64,000 nucleotides of DNA from CAVWDI01 sp963793095 (GCA_963793095.1 CAWBYY010000011.1:744001-808000); one strand, 5' to 3'; shown: positions 43,103-52,838, counted from the first letter of the stretch. Numbers and translations: made by a program. The notes: generated from the sequence alone by a model not told the origin.

Positions 43103-45170
43103 ATGAATAAGAAAATAATCACATTATTTATCAGCCTGCTGGCGGTTCTGGTGCTGGTTTTAGGCGCCTGTGTACCGCAAACTACCCCGACTGTGGAAGA
43201 AATGGAAGAGGCTGAGCCTGCGGTGGAAGAGCCGGTGGCTCCGGAGGAACCGGTCGAAGAAGTAGTGGAGGAGCCGGTTGAAGAAGAAGCCGAAGCGCCC
43301 GCCCCTGAAGAAGAGGCGGAAGAAGCACCGGTTGAGGAAGCCCCTGAAGAAGAGGTCGTAAAAATTGGCTTCCTGGCGGGAGTGCAGGATCCGTTCTACT
43401 TCACCATGCAGCGCGGCGCCGCCCAGGCGGCAGCCGATCTGGGCGCGGAGCTGGTGGTGCAGATACCGGACAACTGGAACGCCACGGTGCAGACGCCTAT
43501 GCTGGATGCGATGGTGGCGCGCGGCGACCTGGACTTTCTGTTCTTGGCGCCTGTGGACAAAGAAGCCATGGTTGCGCCGCTGCAGAATGCCTACGATTCG
43601 GGCCTGCCGCTGCTGACGGTGGACACATTCATCGGCGACGGTAACTACTCTGACGGGCCGGTGACCTTCCCGCTGTCCTATATTGGTTCGGACAACGTGC
43701 ACGGCGGACTGATAGGGTGTGAAGCCCTGGCGAAGGCGATCGGCGAGCTCAGGCAAGGTATACATCCAGAATGTCAAACCGGGCATAAGCACGACCGACC
43801 AGCGCGAGGAAGGCTGCAAGGAAGCCCTGGCGAACTACCCGGATATCGAGCTGGTTGGAGTAGACTACAACGACGACGATCCTTCGAAGGCGCAGGCGCA
43901 GGTGGAAGCCATGCTGCAGCGCGAACCGGAACTGGCCGGCATATTCGGGACCAACGTGTTCTCGGCGCAGGGAGCCGGGCAGGTGGTGCAGAACCAGGGG
44001 TTGAGCGGCAAGGTGAAGGTGGTGGCGTTTGATGCAACCGAGACAGCCATAGAGATGCTGCGGAACGGCACCGTTGACCTGGTTATCGCCCAGAAACCTT
44101 TTGACATGGGTTACTTCGCGGTGGAAATGGCGCTGGCTTACCTGGATGATGTCTCCAGCATCCCGCCGCGTATCCCGACCGGATACCAGGTCATCACATT
44201 GGAAAACGTGGATGACCCTGATGTCGCCAAGTATATATATACAGCCGGCACAGGTGAAGCAACCTCCACAGCGGCTGAAAAGAAGATCGGCTTCCTGGCA
44301 GGAGTGCAGGATCCGTTCTACTTCACCATGCAGCGCGGCGCTGAGAAAGCCACTGAAAGGTTTGGCTCAGAGCTGGTGGTGCAGATACCGGACAACTGGA
44401 ACGCCACGGTGCAGACGCCTATGCTGGATGCGATGGTGGCGCGCGGCGACCTGGACTTTCTGTTCTTGGCGCCTGTGGACAAAGAAGCCATGGTTGCGCC
44501 GCTGCAGAATGCCTACGATTCGGGCCTGCCGCTGCTGACGGTGGACACATTCATCGGCGACGGTAACTACTCTGACGGGCCGGTGACCTTCCCGCTGTCC
44601 TATATTGGTTCGGACAACGTGCGCGGCGGACTGATAGGGTGTGAAGCCCTGGCGAAGGCGATCGGCGAGTCAGGCAAGGTATACATCCAAAATGTCAAAC
44701 CGGGCATAAGCACGACCGACCAGCGCGAGGAAGGCTGCAAGGAAGCCCTGGCGAACTACCCGGATATCGAGCTGGTTGGAGTAGACTACAACGACGACGA
44801 TCCTTCGAAGGCGCAGGCGCAGGTGGAAGCCATGCTGCAGCGCGAACCGGAACTGGCCGGAATATTCGGGACCAACGTGTTCTCGGCGCAGGGAGCCGGG
44901 CAGGTGGTGCAGAACCAGGGGTTGAGCGGCAAGGTGAAGGTGGTGGCGTTTGATGCAACCGAGACAGCCATAGAGATGCTGCGGAACGGCACCGTCGACC
45001 TGGTTATCGCCCAGATTCCGTCTGACATGGGTTACTTCGCAGTCCAGATGGCGATGGCTTATCTCAACGGTGTGGTAAGCATCCCGCCGCGTATCCCGAC
45101 CGGATACCAGGTTATCACCCTGGACAATGTGGATGATCCCGAGGTAGCCAAATTTATCTACACCAAATAA
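43103..45170 (+). CDS. Sugar ABC binding lipoprotein with two tandem sugar-binding domains (one frameshift)
   Basis: ATG 43103 is chosen (GGAGAAG upstream); an ATG 15 bases earlier is possible. The protein has a lipobox (LGAC, residue 23) and a Glu/Pro-rich linker of about 65 residues. It then has two Peripla_BP_4 domains (about 43,365-44,265 and 44,280-45,170), both starting (I)GFLAGVQDPFYFTMQRGA and ending IPTGYQVITL. In domain 1 the frame breaks at 43,748, where an extra C is present compared with the same site in domain 2 (GAGCTCAGG against GAGTCAGG). Removing it gives one open reading frame of about 688 residues. It would bind sugars for the CUT2 permease downstream. The central part of the domains is almost identical, while the edges differ. 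Confidence 0.78.
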
Positions 45171-45205
45171 AATCAAGAAGAAATATCAGAGGGGTTTAGA
45201 AAAGT

Positions 45206-45263
45206 GTGCCCGGTACTCAACAATGTAACGTTCAAAGAACACGGTGAACAGAGTACCGGGCAC
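45206..45263 (+). repeat. Inverted repeat between binding-protein and permease genes
   Basis: GTGCCCGGTACTC (45206-45218) is perfectly repeated in inverse (GAGTACCGGGCAC, 45251-45263) around a 32-base loop. Hairpins at this place often protect the abundant binding-protein mRNA or reduce readthrough into the permease genes. The ends GTGCCCGG resemble the REP-like family, so it may be a REP derivative put to regulatory use. Confidence 0.6.
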
Positions 45264-45318
45264 AGTAAATCAATCGTGCAAACTCCTTTAACAATCTGAT
45301 TTCACCAGGAGGAGAAAA

Positions 45319-46434
45319 ATGGCAGTAGAACAAGAGAGACGAAAAACCGGATTCCTGAATTTTTCTGAAAGAAGCAGGGCTGAGAACATCAGCACCATTC
45401 GCAAAATCTGGCCGTGGTTTTTCCTGGTGGTAATGGTGATAATTTTTACAATCGCTTCTCAAACCATGAATGCGGTCAATTTTTTGAGTGTGCGCAGTTT
45501 GCAGGGTATTCTGATTTTTACCACCCAGATACTGCTGTTAGCCCTGGGTGAAACATTGGTCATTATTGCAGCTGGGATCGACCTATCAGTTGGATTTATT
45601 TTAGGGCTGGCAGCCGTAATTGCCGCAGAAATTATGAAATATTTATATGCAGCCGGGATGCCTCCCTGGGTCGTTATACCGCTTGGAATGCTTGGCGGAG
45701 TATTGGTTTGTATCATCCCGGGCTGGATAAACGGGATTCTGGTGGCAAGGATAAAAGTACCTCCATTTATCAGCACCTTGGGAATGGGTTATGCTGTGTT
45801 CGGCGTTGCCCTGTTGATCTCCGGCGGGTATCCGGTTGCCAGCCAGCCGCCTTACCTGGGTCAATTGGGAAACGGGAGTTTGTTGTACCTCTGGATAGGC
45901 AAGGGGATCGCATTTTTTAAGATCCCTGAATATGCTACCAATATCGATCTTCAGAGCATATATCCGCTGTTACCGAATGTTGTTTTTGTCACTATAATTG
46001 TCACCTTTGTTTGCTGGTTCATTCTGGGAAAAATGCAATACGGCCAGCACCTTTATTCCATCGGCGGCAATTTAGAAGCCGCAGTACGCTCTGGTATCCC
46101 GGTTAAACGGACCATAATCTGGGTTTATATTATCGCAGCGGTGCTGGCGGGGATAGCAGGCAGCCTTTGGGCGGCGAGATTTACCAGTGGGGCTGCCAAT
46201 GCAGGTGAAACGTCGTTGTTAATGGCGATCGCAGCGGTTGTGATTGGCGGCGCAAGCCTGTTTGGGGGCGAAGGCAGCATTATCGGGACGGTGATAGGCG
46301 CGTTAATTATTGCGACCATCCAGTTTGGCCTGGTTATACTGGGCATGCCGCCTTTCTGGCAGTTTATCGCTGTTGGCGTGGTTGTAATAATTGCTGTAAT
46401 TGTCGATCAGTTCGGTCGTACGATGGAGATGTAA
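45319..46434 (+). CDS. CUT2 sugar ABC transporter permease
   Basis: 371 residues with eight to ten membrane spans. The conserved AAIDLSVG-like motif appears as IAAGIDLSVGFILGLAAV, and the coupling region with GGNLEAAVRSGIPV and GGASLFGGEGSIIGTVIGAL is characteristic of RbsC/FrcC-type permeases. GGAGG lies 9 bases before ATG 45319. The gene follows the binding protein and precedes the ATPase by 10 bases, so the three form one importer. The substrate is probably a hexose or pentose. Confidence 0.9.
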   Translation: MAVEQERRKTGFLNFSERSRAENISTIRKIWPWFFLVVMVIIFTIASQTMNAVNFLSVRSLQGILIFTTQILLLALGETLVIIAAGIDLSVGFILGLAAVIAAEIMKYLYAAGMPPWVVIPLGMLGGVLVCIIPGWINGILVARIKVPPFISTLGMGYAVFGVALLISGGYPVASQPPYLGQLGNGSLLYLWIGKGIAFFKIPEYATNIDLQSIYPLLPNVVFVTIIVTFVCWFILGKMQYGQHLYSIGGNLEAAVRSGIPVKRTIIWVYIIAAVLAGIAGSLWAARFTSGAANAGETSLLMAIAAVVIGGASLFGGEGSIIGTVIGALIIATIQFGLVILGMPPFWQFIAVGVVVIIAVIVDQFGRTMEM

Positions 46435-46444
46435 GGAGCTGGAT

Positions 46445-47239
46445 ATGGAACCATTAATCAGAGTAGAAAATCTGACCAAACGGTTTGGAGGTTTGGTGGC
46501 GGTAGATGAGGTGAGCGTTGATATTTCTAAAGGTGAGGTTGTCGGCCTGGTCGGTGATAACGGTGCCGGAAAATCTACTTTGATCAAAATGATCTCTGGG
46601 GTTTACCAACCTGACACCGGCGAGATTTATGTCGATGAGAAAAAAGTGGTTTTCAGCACTCCGCGTGAGGCGCGCGAAATGGGGATTGAGACCATCTACC
46701 AGGATTTAGCGCTGGCTGAAAACCTGGATGTGGGTTCGAATATTTTTATGGGCCGCGAAATTAAGAAGCGTCATTTGGGAGGGCTTGTACACACGCTCGA
46801 CCGGCGCAAGATGAGGGCTGAATCGGACAAGGTCCTCAACCAGCTAGAAATTGAGGTTCCTTCACTGACACAGCAGATCCGCAATCTCTCCGGCGGTCAA
46901 CGCCAGGCAGTCGCAATCGCTCGTTCAATCTACTGGAACGCACGTATTATGATTATGGATGAACCGACCGCAGCATTAGGCGTGACGGAACAGCGCAAGG
47001 TGCTGATGTTGGTGCGGACCCTGGCAGAACAGGGTGTGCCGGTAATCATCATCAGCCATAACATGCAGGATGTTTTCGCGGTCGCGGATAGGATTGTGAT
47101 TCTGAGGCGCGGTAAGAAAGTATCGGAGCGGATTGCCGCTGAATCGACCCCGGATGAGATTGTCAGCTTAATGGTGGGCGCCGAAGCGGTACACGAAATG
47201 GGAGTTATTCCGAGAGCGTTGAACGGAAATAAGGCCTGA
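46445..47239 (+). CDS. CUT2 sugar ABC transporter ATPase (single domain)
   Basis: ATG 46445 is chosen because ABC domains start MEPLIRVENLTKRFGG; an ATG 45 bases upstream lies in the permease gene. It has one ABC domain (264 residues), unlike the double domain of RbsA. Walker A is GDNGAGKST (about 42), the signature LSGGQRQ (about 148), Walker B IMIMDEPTAAL (about 166) and the switch His in IIISHNM. Single-domain ATPases of this group, like FrcA, work with mannose/fructose/ribose importers. Confidence 0.9.
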   Translation: MEPLIRVENLTKRFGGLVAVDEVSVDISKGEVVGLVGDNGAGKSTLIKMISGVYQPDTGEIYVDEKKVVFSTPREAREMGIETIYQDLALAENLDVGSNIFMGREIKKRHLGGLVHTLDRRKMRAESDKVLNQLEIEVPSLTQQIRNLSGGQRQAVAIARSIYWNARIMIMDEPTAALGVTEQRKVLMLVRTLAEQGVPVIIISHNMQDVFAVADRIVILRRGKKVSERIAAESTPDEIVSLMVGAEAVHEMGVIPRALNGNKA

Positions 47240-47267
47240 AAAAACGTTAAACTGAGGCATTATTGTT

Positions 47268-47957
47268 ATGAAACGGTCAAAAATTAACCGCATTATTGAA
47301 TCAGGGAAAGATTTTGCGGAGGTTCGCCGGTTTTTCCTGCCGCCTTTCGCTTTCTGGACCGTGCAGGATTGGTTATCCAGAGGGCCGGAAGCTGCACAAA
47401 TTGTAGAATACAATCTTGGATGGGATGTCACCGATTTTGGGCGCGGCAATTTTAACAAATATGGTCTGCTGCTGTTCACAATCCGAAACGGCTCGCCCGA
47501 AGCACTTCAAAAAGGGGTGGGGAAAAGTTATGCGGAGAAGATGCTGGTTGTGGAACCCGGCCAGGTCACACCGTTCCATTTTCACTGGCAGAAAACAGAA
47601 GATATCATAAACCGGGGCGGCGGCATCTTGAAAATTAAACTTTACAATTCCACTGAAGACGAAAAGCTGGAAAAAAAAGGTGATGTCCGGGTTTCGATTG
47701 ACAGCATCTGGCACACATTTAAAGCCGGCAGCACTGTAAGCCTGAAACCAGGTGAGAGTATAACTCTAACGCCGGGTTGTTATCACCAATTCTGGGCGGA
47801 GGGTGAACGGGTGCTGGTTGGAGAAGTATCCTCAGTTAATGATGACCAAAACGACAACCGTTTTTTCGAACCGATGAGCCGGTTCCCGGATATTGATGAG
47901 GACGAACCGCCTGTGCATCTGCTAGTATCTGATTACCACCATTACTTCCGCACCTAG
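47268..47957 (+). CDS. D-lyxose/D-mannose isomerase (YdaE-like cupin)
   Basis: 229 residues, all of the D-lyxose isomerase family (PF07385). Metal ligands lie in VTPFHFHWQKTEDI (two His and a Glu, about residues 103-112) and in TPGCYHQFWAE (His near 168). Family enzymes interconvert D-lyxose and D-xylulose, or D-mannose and D-fructose, using Mn2+. With a fructokinase next to it, the route mannose to fructose to fructose 6-phosphate is the simplest reading; lyxose use cannot be excluded. It is in the same operon, 28 bases after the ATPase gene. Confidence 0.85.
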   Translation: MKRSKINRIIESGKDFAEVRRFFLPPFAFWTVQDWLSRGPEAAQIVEYNLGWDVTDFGRGNFNKYGLLLFTIRNGSPEALQKGVGKSYAEKMLVVEPGQVTPFHFHWQKTEDIINRGGGILKIKLYNSTEDEKLEKKGDVRVSIDSIWHTFKAGSTVSLKPGESITLTPGCYHQFWAEGERVLVGEVSSVNDDQNDNRFFEPMSRFPDIDEDEPPVHLLVSDYHHYFRT

Positions 47958-47993
47958 CGCCCTGAAAAGAGACTGGATCGATAATAAATTGAA

Positions 47994-48905
47994 ATGAATA
48001 ATGGGTTTGTCAACAACAGGTTGTATGGCGGTATTGAGGCTGGCGGGACAAAATTTGTTTGCATGATTGCCAGCAGCACCAGGAAAATATACGCGTCAGC
48101 CCGCTTTCCGACAACAACCCCGCAGGAGACTCTGGGAGATTGTATCGCTTTCTTTAAAGGACATTCCCGGAAATACCCGATCTCAGCGCTGGGAATCGGG
48201 TCCTTTGGCCCGCTTGATCTGGACCCGGATTCGCCCGCCCACGGTTTTATTACAACCACACCCAAACAACAATGGTCTGATACTGGGATAACCCGGATAA
48301 TGGAAGCTGGTTTGGACGTCCCGGTGGTTTTGGATACAGATGTGAACGCGGCCGCTTTTGCTGAATATGTCTGGGGCGGTGAGCGAAAGTTTGATCCACT
48401 GCTTTATATCACCATTGGGACCGGAATCGGGGGCGGGTGCGTTGTGCGAGGGGAACCAATCCGTGGGTTAATCCATCCAGAAATGGGCCATCTGCGCATC
48501 CCCCACGACCGGGAAATGGACCCGTTTGAAGGTATTTGCCCGTTTCATAAGAACTGTTTTGAGGGTCTGGCATCCGGCCCGGCGATGCAGGCCCGCTGGG
48601 GTCTGCCTGCTGAAAAGCTCCCCGGCGACCACCCGGCCTGGGACCTGGAAGCGTTGTATATCGCATACGCCCTGGTGAACCTGATGTTAAGCTTTTCGCC
48701 TTGCAGGATTGTTTTAGGCGGGGGTGTGATGAGTCGGGCTGGCCTTTTCCCTAAAATAAGGACCAGGGTTAAGGAACTGCTGGCAGGTTATCTTTACCCG
48801 CCTGAAGTACTGCAACAAATCGATGAGATTATTATCCCGCCAGCGCTGAAGGCGAAATCAGGCATACTGGGAGCGATCGCCCTGGCTATGAGCCGCTTCG
48901 ATTAA
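47994..48905 (+). CDS. ROK-family fructokinase
   Basis: 303 residues. The N-terminal phosphate loop GGIEAGGTKFVCM, the motif LGIGSFGPLDLD, the catalytic Asp in VLDTDVNAAAFAEY and the ROK motif TIGTGIGGGCVVRG are intact. The zinc site motif EMGHLRIPHDR... CPFHKNCFEGLASGPA is the form of ScrK/GmuE-type fructokinases. ATP-dependent phosphorylation of D-fructose gives fructose 6-phosphate. It is the last gene of the sugar operon, 36 bases after the isomerase. Confidence 0.88.
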   Translation: MNNGFVNNRLYGGIEAGGTKFVCMIASSTRKIYASARFPTTTPQETLGDCIAFFKGHSRKYPISALGIGSFGPLDLDPDSPAHGFITTTPKQQWSDTGITRIMEAGLDVPVVLDTDVNAAAFAEYVWGGERKFDPLLYITIGTGIGGGCVVRGEPIRGLIHPEMGHLRIPHDREMDPFEGICPFHKNCFEGLASGPAMQARWGLPAEKLPGDHPAWDLEALYIAYALVNLMLSFSPCRIVLGGGVMSRAGLFPKIRTRVKELLAGYLYPPEVLQQIDEIIIPPALKAKSGILGAIALAMSRFD

Positions 48906-49159
48906 TTCCGGGCTGATAAAAGACCCGTCGGATGGACGATTCCATAACGCCCGGTTCATCCTGCGGTGATTTTCCAATGTTCGATTCTGCAATCAAGAAA
49001 CAGCCAGGCAGTCCAGATACCGGGGACCTTCCGCTGTGTCTTTTTCGGTGGGGCTGGAATTCTTAACCCCCAGAAACAAACAAAATTATTGGTACAGCAA
49101 GGCAGGTAGTACCGCCGGCTGAAATGAAGGGTGTTAAAATCGGTTGGTGGAGGTGATTC
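48906..49159. other. Intergenic spacer
   Basis: About 250 bases follow the sugar operon. No strong terminator is visible. Palindromic GGGG and TTTTCGGTGGGG stretches do not form a clean stem. The agmatinase ribosome binding site (GGAGG) begins at about 49,147. Confidence 0.35.
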
Positions 49160-50119
49160 ATGCAGAACAGCAATTCTGAGAAGGCTTACGGTGCCCATCT
49201 GGAACCCTTCCACGGCATACCCACATTCATGCGCCTGCCCGCTACTCGTGACATGGCGGGGGTGGATGCGGCGGTGCTCGGGGTACCTTACGACAGCGGC
49301 GCCAGTTACCGCAGCGGGGCCCGCTTTGGTCCCCGCAAAATCCGGGAGGCTTCGCTCCTGCTCTGGGGTCACAACGCCCGGATGGGGGTCAGCCCGGCCC
49401 GCGAATTGAAGCTGGTGGATTACGGTGATGTCGAGATTATCCCGGTGGATATCCAGGCCAGCATGGAGTCAATCAGCAGGGAAGTTGGGGAGCTGCTGGC
49501 GAAAGGCGTCTCTATCCTCGCGCTGGGGGGCGACCATTCCATCTCGCTGCCCCTGCTGCGGGCGCATGCCGCCTTTCACGGCCCTCTGGCGGTGGTCCAT
49601 TTTGACGCTCACCCGGACACCTGGGACCAGGAATACGCGGGGTTCCCCTACAGCCACGGTACGCCTTTCAGGAGGGCGATTGAGGAGGGTCTGGTCGATA
49701 CTTCGGCTTATATCCAGGTCGGCATCCGCGGCCCCACCAGCGGGAGCCATGACCTGGAGGATGCCCGCCAGCTCGGCGCCCGGATTGTGCCCATCGGGGA
49801 CGCCTTCGAAGCGGGCATCCCGCGAGTGGTGGAGGACATCCATAAGGTTGTGGGCAGGAAGAAGGTATACGTCTCGCTCGACATCGACGCCCTTGACCCG
49901 GCGTTTGCGCCCGGGACCGGCACACCGGAGGTGGCGGATTTCAGCAGCGCCCAGATGCTGGAACTGGTGAGGGGGTTAAAGGGGTTGGACCTGGCCGGCT
50001 TTGACCTGGTGGAGGTCTGCCCGGCTTACGACCACAGCGAGATCACCGCCATCCTGGCAGCCAACCTGGTCTTTGAATACCTGTCCCTGCTGGCGTTAAA
50101 AAAGAGGGATGGGGACTAG
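49160..50119 (+). CDS. Ureohydrolase (agmatinase/arginase family)
   Basis: 319 residues. Manganese ligands of the family are visible: GGDHSISLPLL (about 123), FDAHPDTWDQ (about 148-157) and SLDIDALDPAFAPGTGTPE (about 242-260). The substrate loop GIRGPTSGSHDLED and the absence of arginase-specific SxVDxNTH motifs favour agmatinase (agmatine to putrescine and urea) or a guanidino-acid hydrolase. GGAGG lies 8 bases before ATG 49160. A truncated copy of its 5' end lies at 40.6 kb. Confidence 0.86.
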   Translation: MQNSNSEKAYGAHLEPFHGIPTFMRLPATRDMAGVDAAVLGVPYDSGASYRSGARFGPRKIREASLLLWGHNARMGVSPARELKLVDYGDVEIIPVDIQASMESISREVGELLAKGVSILALGGDHSISLPLLRAHAAFHGPLAVVHFDAHPDTWDQEYAGFPYSHGTPFRRAIEEGLVDTSAYIQVGIRGPTSGSHDLEDARQLGARIVPIGDAFEAGIPRVVEDIHKVVGRKKVYVSLDIDALDPAFAPGTGTPEVADFSSAQMLELVRGLKGLDLAGFDLVEVCPAYDHSEITAILAANLVFEYLSLLALKKRDGD

Positions 50120-50161
50120 CCTGTAATTAATATCAACTGGCGGGGCAACCCACCGGTTCGT

Positions 50162-50560
50162 TTACTGTTCCGGTTCTTCCTGGACCGGGGGAGCCGGTTC
50201 TTCGGCGGTCGTTTCAAATCCCATCGTATTTTCGAGCATGCTGGCGGTGCGGCGGGTGTTATCCTCCAGTGCAATCAGCAGCGATAGCCCCTCCGCGACC
50301 GCAAAAAATAGTACTGTCATCAGCCCGCCGTAAAGGACTGCCAGCCCGGCCAGCACAAGCCCGACGCCCAGACCGCCTGTAATCCCGGCGATATTGGTGT
50401 ACAGGCCGACGGAACGGTTGAAGTCATCGATCGCCGCTCCGCCCAGCACGCTGGTAGCGCACAGGCTGGTTCCAACCAACAGGGTGATCACTGCCACGAT
50501 TATCCCGAAGACCCTGTAAATTCCACCCAGGGTGCGCATTGCGACATATTTTTTGGCCAT
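50162..50560 (-). CDS. Small membrane protein with acidic tail
   Basis: ATG 50560 with GGAGAAA upstream. The 132 residues have two to three membrane segments (about residues 15-40, 50-72 and 74-95), then a soluble tail rich in Glu and Pro. There is no recognised family. Possibly a membrane-scaffold or envelope protein. Confidence 0.55.
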   Translation of the reverse strand: MAKKYVAMRTLGGIYRVFGIIVAVITLLVGTSLCATSVLGGAAIDDFNRSVGLYTNIAGITGGLGVGLVLAGLAVLYGGLMTVLFFAVAEGLSLLIALEDNTRRTASMLENTMGFETTAEEPAPPVQEEPEQ

Positions 50561-50922
50561 CTTTTTCTCCTCTCCCGATATTTTTGTCCTTGCCTGGTTT
50601 AAAGTATCGCCTAATTTTTCAAAAATGGCAATGTTTTCCGGGTGGGCTGCAGATCGCAATCGAACATTTTCTAGAAATGAGTATTACTCCTTGAGCGAGG
50701 CGATTGAAAGTTTTTGAGGGCAATCGTGGTTCAGAGTGGATGGGGAAGGATAAAGGGCAAAGAATAGCGTCAAATAAAACGGTAATATGAAATAAATTAC
50801 ACTTGAAACTGTTTCAACACAGATGGATATACGCTGTCACCAATCTCAAAGCTGACCCGACAATCAAAAAACCCGCTGATTGAATCGTCAGTGGTTTTCT
50901 TGTTTAAAGGAAGGAGGTAATA
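50561..50922. other. Divergent intergenic region with hairpin
   Basis: At 50,866-50,898 an inverted repeat around TTGAATCG (AAAACC.GCTGA and TCAGTGGTTTT, with short A/T tails) could terminate or attenuate transcription. The remaining sequence is featureless. Confidence 0.35.
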
Positions 50923-51259
50923 ATGGACCGCTCAAAAAGGCTGCGGGTGGTATTGATTATTATCGGCGTTTACTGGGGTATCTTGGGTGGGTTGTCGATA
51001 TTTGTATTCGGTATTGCTGAGTTCCTTTTCTCGATGGTAGGCAACCGCCCAGGATGAAGACGTATTCGAAGGTTGCGACCGGGCGACGGACGAGCTCAAG
51101 TGGACCGGCATTCAGGTGGATATGATCTTCGGTTCGATCTCCCAACTGTGTGCCCTGTCGGAATTCTCCGGCAGTGACGATGCCGGGGGAAAGTTTGTGA
51201 TTGATTTTATAGAAACCTGGTATATGATCATGAACCTGGGCTGTTCTGCCCTGAACTGA
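50923..51259 (+). CDS. Small membrane protein (one frameshift)
   Basis: GGAAGGAGG precedes ATG 50923. The first 44 codons encode a strong membrane helix (VVLIIIGVYWGILGGLSIFVFG), then a stop. Shifting one base near 51,045 adds about 65 acidic, soluble residues (DEDVFEGCDRATDELKWTGIQ to NLGCSALN, stop 51257-51259) with a conserved-looking Cys and Trp/Gly pattern. The repaired product is about 112 residues. Unknown function. Confidence 0.5.
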
Positions 51260-51586
51260 TCGCCGAGAAAGGCCTTCAAGAGATTATCCATTTTGAAGCA
51301 GCGTGTCATCGATTCGCTGCTTCTGTCTTTCAAGTAAATAACCTGGGTTTGAAAGAGTGCTGATTGGATATACACCCAGGCTGCGTGAGATGGGTCATAT
51401 ACTTTGACTGTTGTAATCTCGCCTGATTTAAGCTATGAAGTCGATTATTCAGTTACATAAAATCATTCAGGGTAACAATATTATTGTGGTGATCTCTAAA
51501 TGTAAATTTAAACAGGATTATGTAAACAGGCAACTTTATAATTTAAATTCTCTCAACTTAAATTGTAGGTTAACAAATTATTCGCA
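51260..51586. other. AT-rich gene-free region
   Basis: No gene. The right half is AT-rich with many stops. Nothing resembling a terminator for the convergent genes was found, though (T)n stretches occur at about 51,500-51,570. Confidence 0.35.
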
Positions 51587-52678
51587 TTAAATCGCAATGG
51601 GGTACTTTCCGTATTTGTGTCCTGCAATCAGCATTGCTTGATAGTTATTAAGTGGTATATATTCGGCTACAGAGTTGCTGGAACTTAAAATGTATCCGCC
51701 ACCTGGTGCCAGTTCGCTGATTCGTTTAATCACTAGTTCTTCAACATCTGATGGTTTTCCGCGAGACAAAGGAAAATCCATATTTATATTTCCCAACAAA
51801 GCCAATCGATCACCATAATTCTTCTTTACCTGGTTGATATCCATTACATTAGGGTCTATTGGATGGATACCTGAAAAATGGGCATCAATCACCATTTCCA
51901 ATAATGCAGTGATATCTCCATCGCTGTGATAAATCATTGGCTTTCCAAGCTCTTGGCAGATTTTGCCCATCTTTTCATACCAGGGAAATACATATTTCTG
52001 CAAGTGATCCGGGTTTACAAGCGGTCCGCTATTGCCTGCCATATCGTCGGGATGCCAGATCGCTCCGACTGTCGGATGATCGATAATTCTCTGAAAAACT
52101 TCAAATTGCAGCGGGATTATTTTGTTATAAATCATCTCCACCAGCTCAAGATCAAGAATGATGTTTTCATAAAAAGTCTGCGCACCTTGCAAGAGCCAAT
52201 TGGCGGTGAATAGCTTACCTATAATGACGATTATCTTCATTCCTTGCGGCAGTAAAGGGGTGATCTCGTCAATGATGTCTAAATCGATATCCCCAATACC
52301 TGGAAATGGATATGAGATAAATTCATCGTGATTGCTGATTACTCCTTGAGTGCTAGCCGCCCAGGTTCGCTCAGTGTATGCATGATCGTAAATACTGAAA
52401 CTCTTTGCAGCCTTGCCTCCAAGTGTCCGACCAGGATCAACAATACTCAATGCAATTGGGTAATAATCATATCCTGCTCTGGTGAAAAATTCGATCTGAT
52501 CCTCATGGGTAATAGCGGGTCTTCCTAAGAAAGCTGCCCGGATATCCGGCTCAATTATGAATTCAGCAAAAGGTAAACGATCCGGTTCTTGCCGGTTTAC
52601 AGCAGTTACAAATCGTTGGAAATCAGGTCTTCTACCCATCAATCGAAGATCTATATTGTTGTTTTGATCGTATGACAT
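51587..52678 (-). CDS. Uroporphyrinogen-decarboxylase-family protein (MtaA-like)
   Basis: 363 residues. The C-terminal half has the signature of the URO-D/MtaA TIM barrel: GAIWHPDDMAGNSGPLVNPD, then KPMIYHSDGDITALLEMVID, GIHPIDPNVMDINQVK and GGGYILSSSNSVAEYIPLNN. The family contains corrinoid and methylcobamide methyltransferases and lyases. This subtype is often next to sugar or methylated-compound catabolic genes, where it may act as a demethylase or aldolase. It is divergent from the DeoR regulator, and its base composition is AT-rich like that region. It probably belongs to the neighbouring catabolic locus. Confidence 0.8.
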   Translation of the reverse strand: MSYDQNNNIDLRLMGRRPDFQRFVTAVNRQEPDRLPFAEFIIEPDIRAAFLGRPAITHEDQIEFFTRAGYDYYPIALSIVDPGRTLGGKAAKSFSIYDHAYTERTWAASTQGVISNHDEFISYPFPGIGDIDLDIIDEITPLLPQGMKIIVIIGKLFTANWLLQGAQTFYENIILDLELVEMIYNKIIPLQFEVFQRIIDHPTVGAIWHPDDMAGNSGPLVNPDHLQKYVFPWYEKMGKICQELGKPMIYHSDGDITALLEMVIDAHFSGIHPIDPNVMDINQVKKNYGDRLALLGNINMDFPLSRGKPSDVEELVIKRISELAPGGGYILSSSNSVAEYIPLNNYQAMLIAGHKYGKYPIAI

Positions 52679-52838
52679 TTGCTTTCTATTTTTGAGCGCT
52701 CATGCCCTTGGATTGATCTATTCCATGTACAAAAACAAACTGGATCGTTACAAACAAGATGATTATCACACAAAATGATGATAACTATTAAGATAATTTT
52801 TGATATATCCACCAAAATTTCAAGGAATTAATGTTTAT

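Noticed and set aside
43103..45170. Tandem repeat as a pure assembly artefact
   Set aside because: The outer parts of the two copies differ at many positions and the first has a unique N-terminal signal and linker, so a simple duplicated assembly is unlikely.
48956..49372. Minus-strand frame of 138 codons over the start of the agmatinase gene
   Set aside because: Antisense to a clear ureohydrolase; no ribosome binding site, and part of it is the same repeated agmatinase 5' segment as at 40.6 kb.
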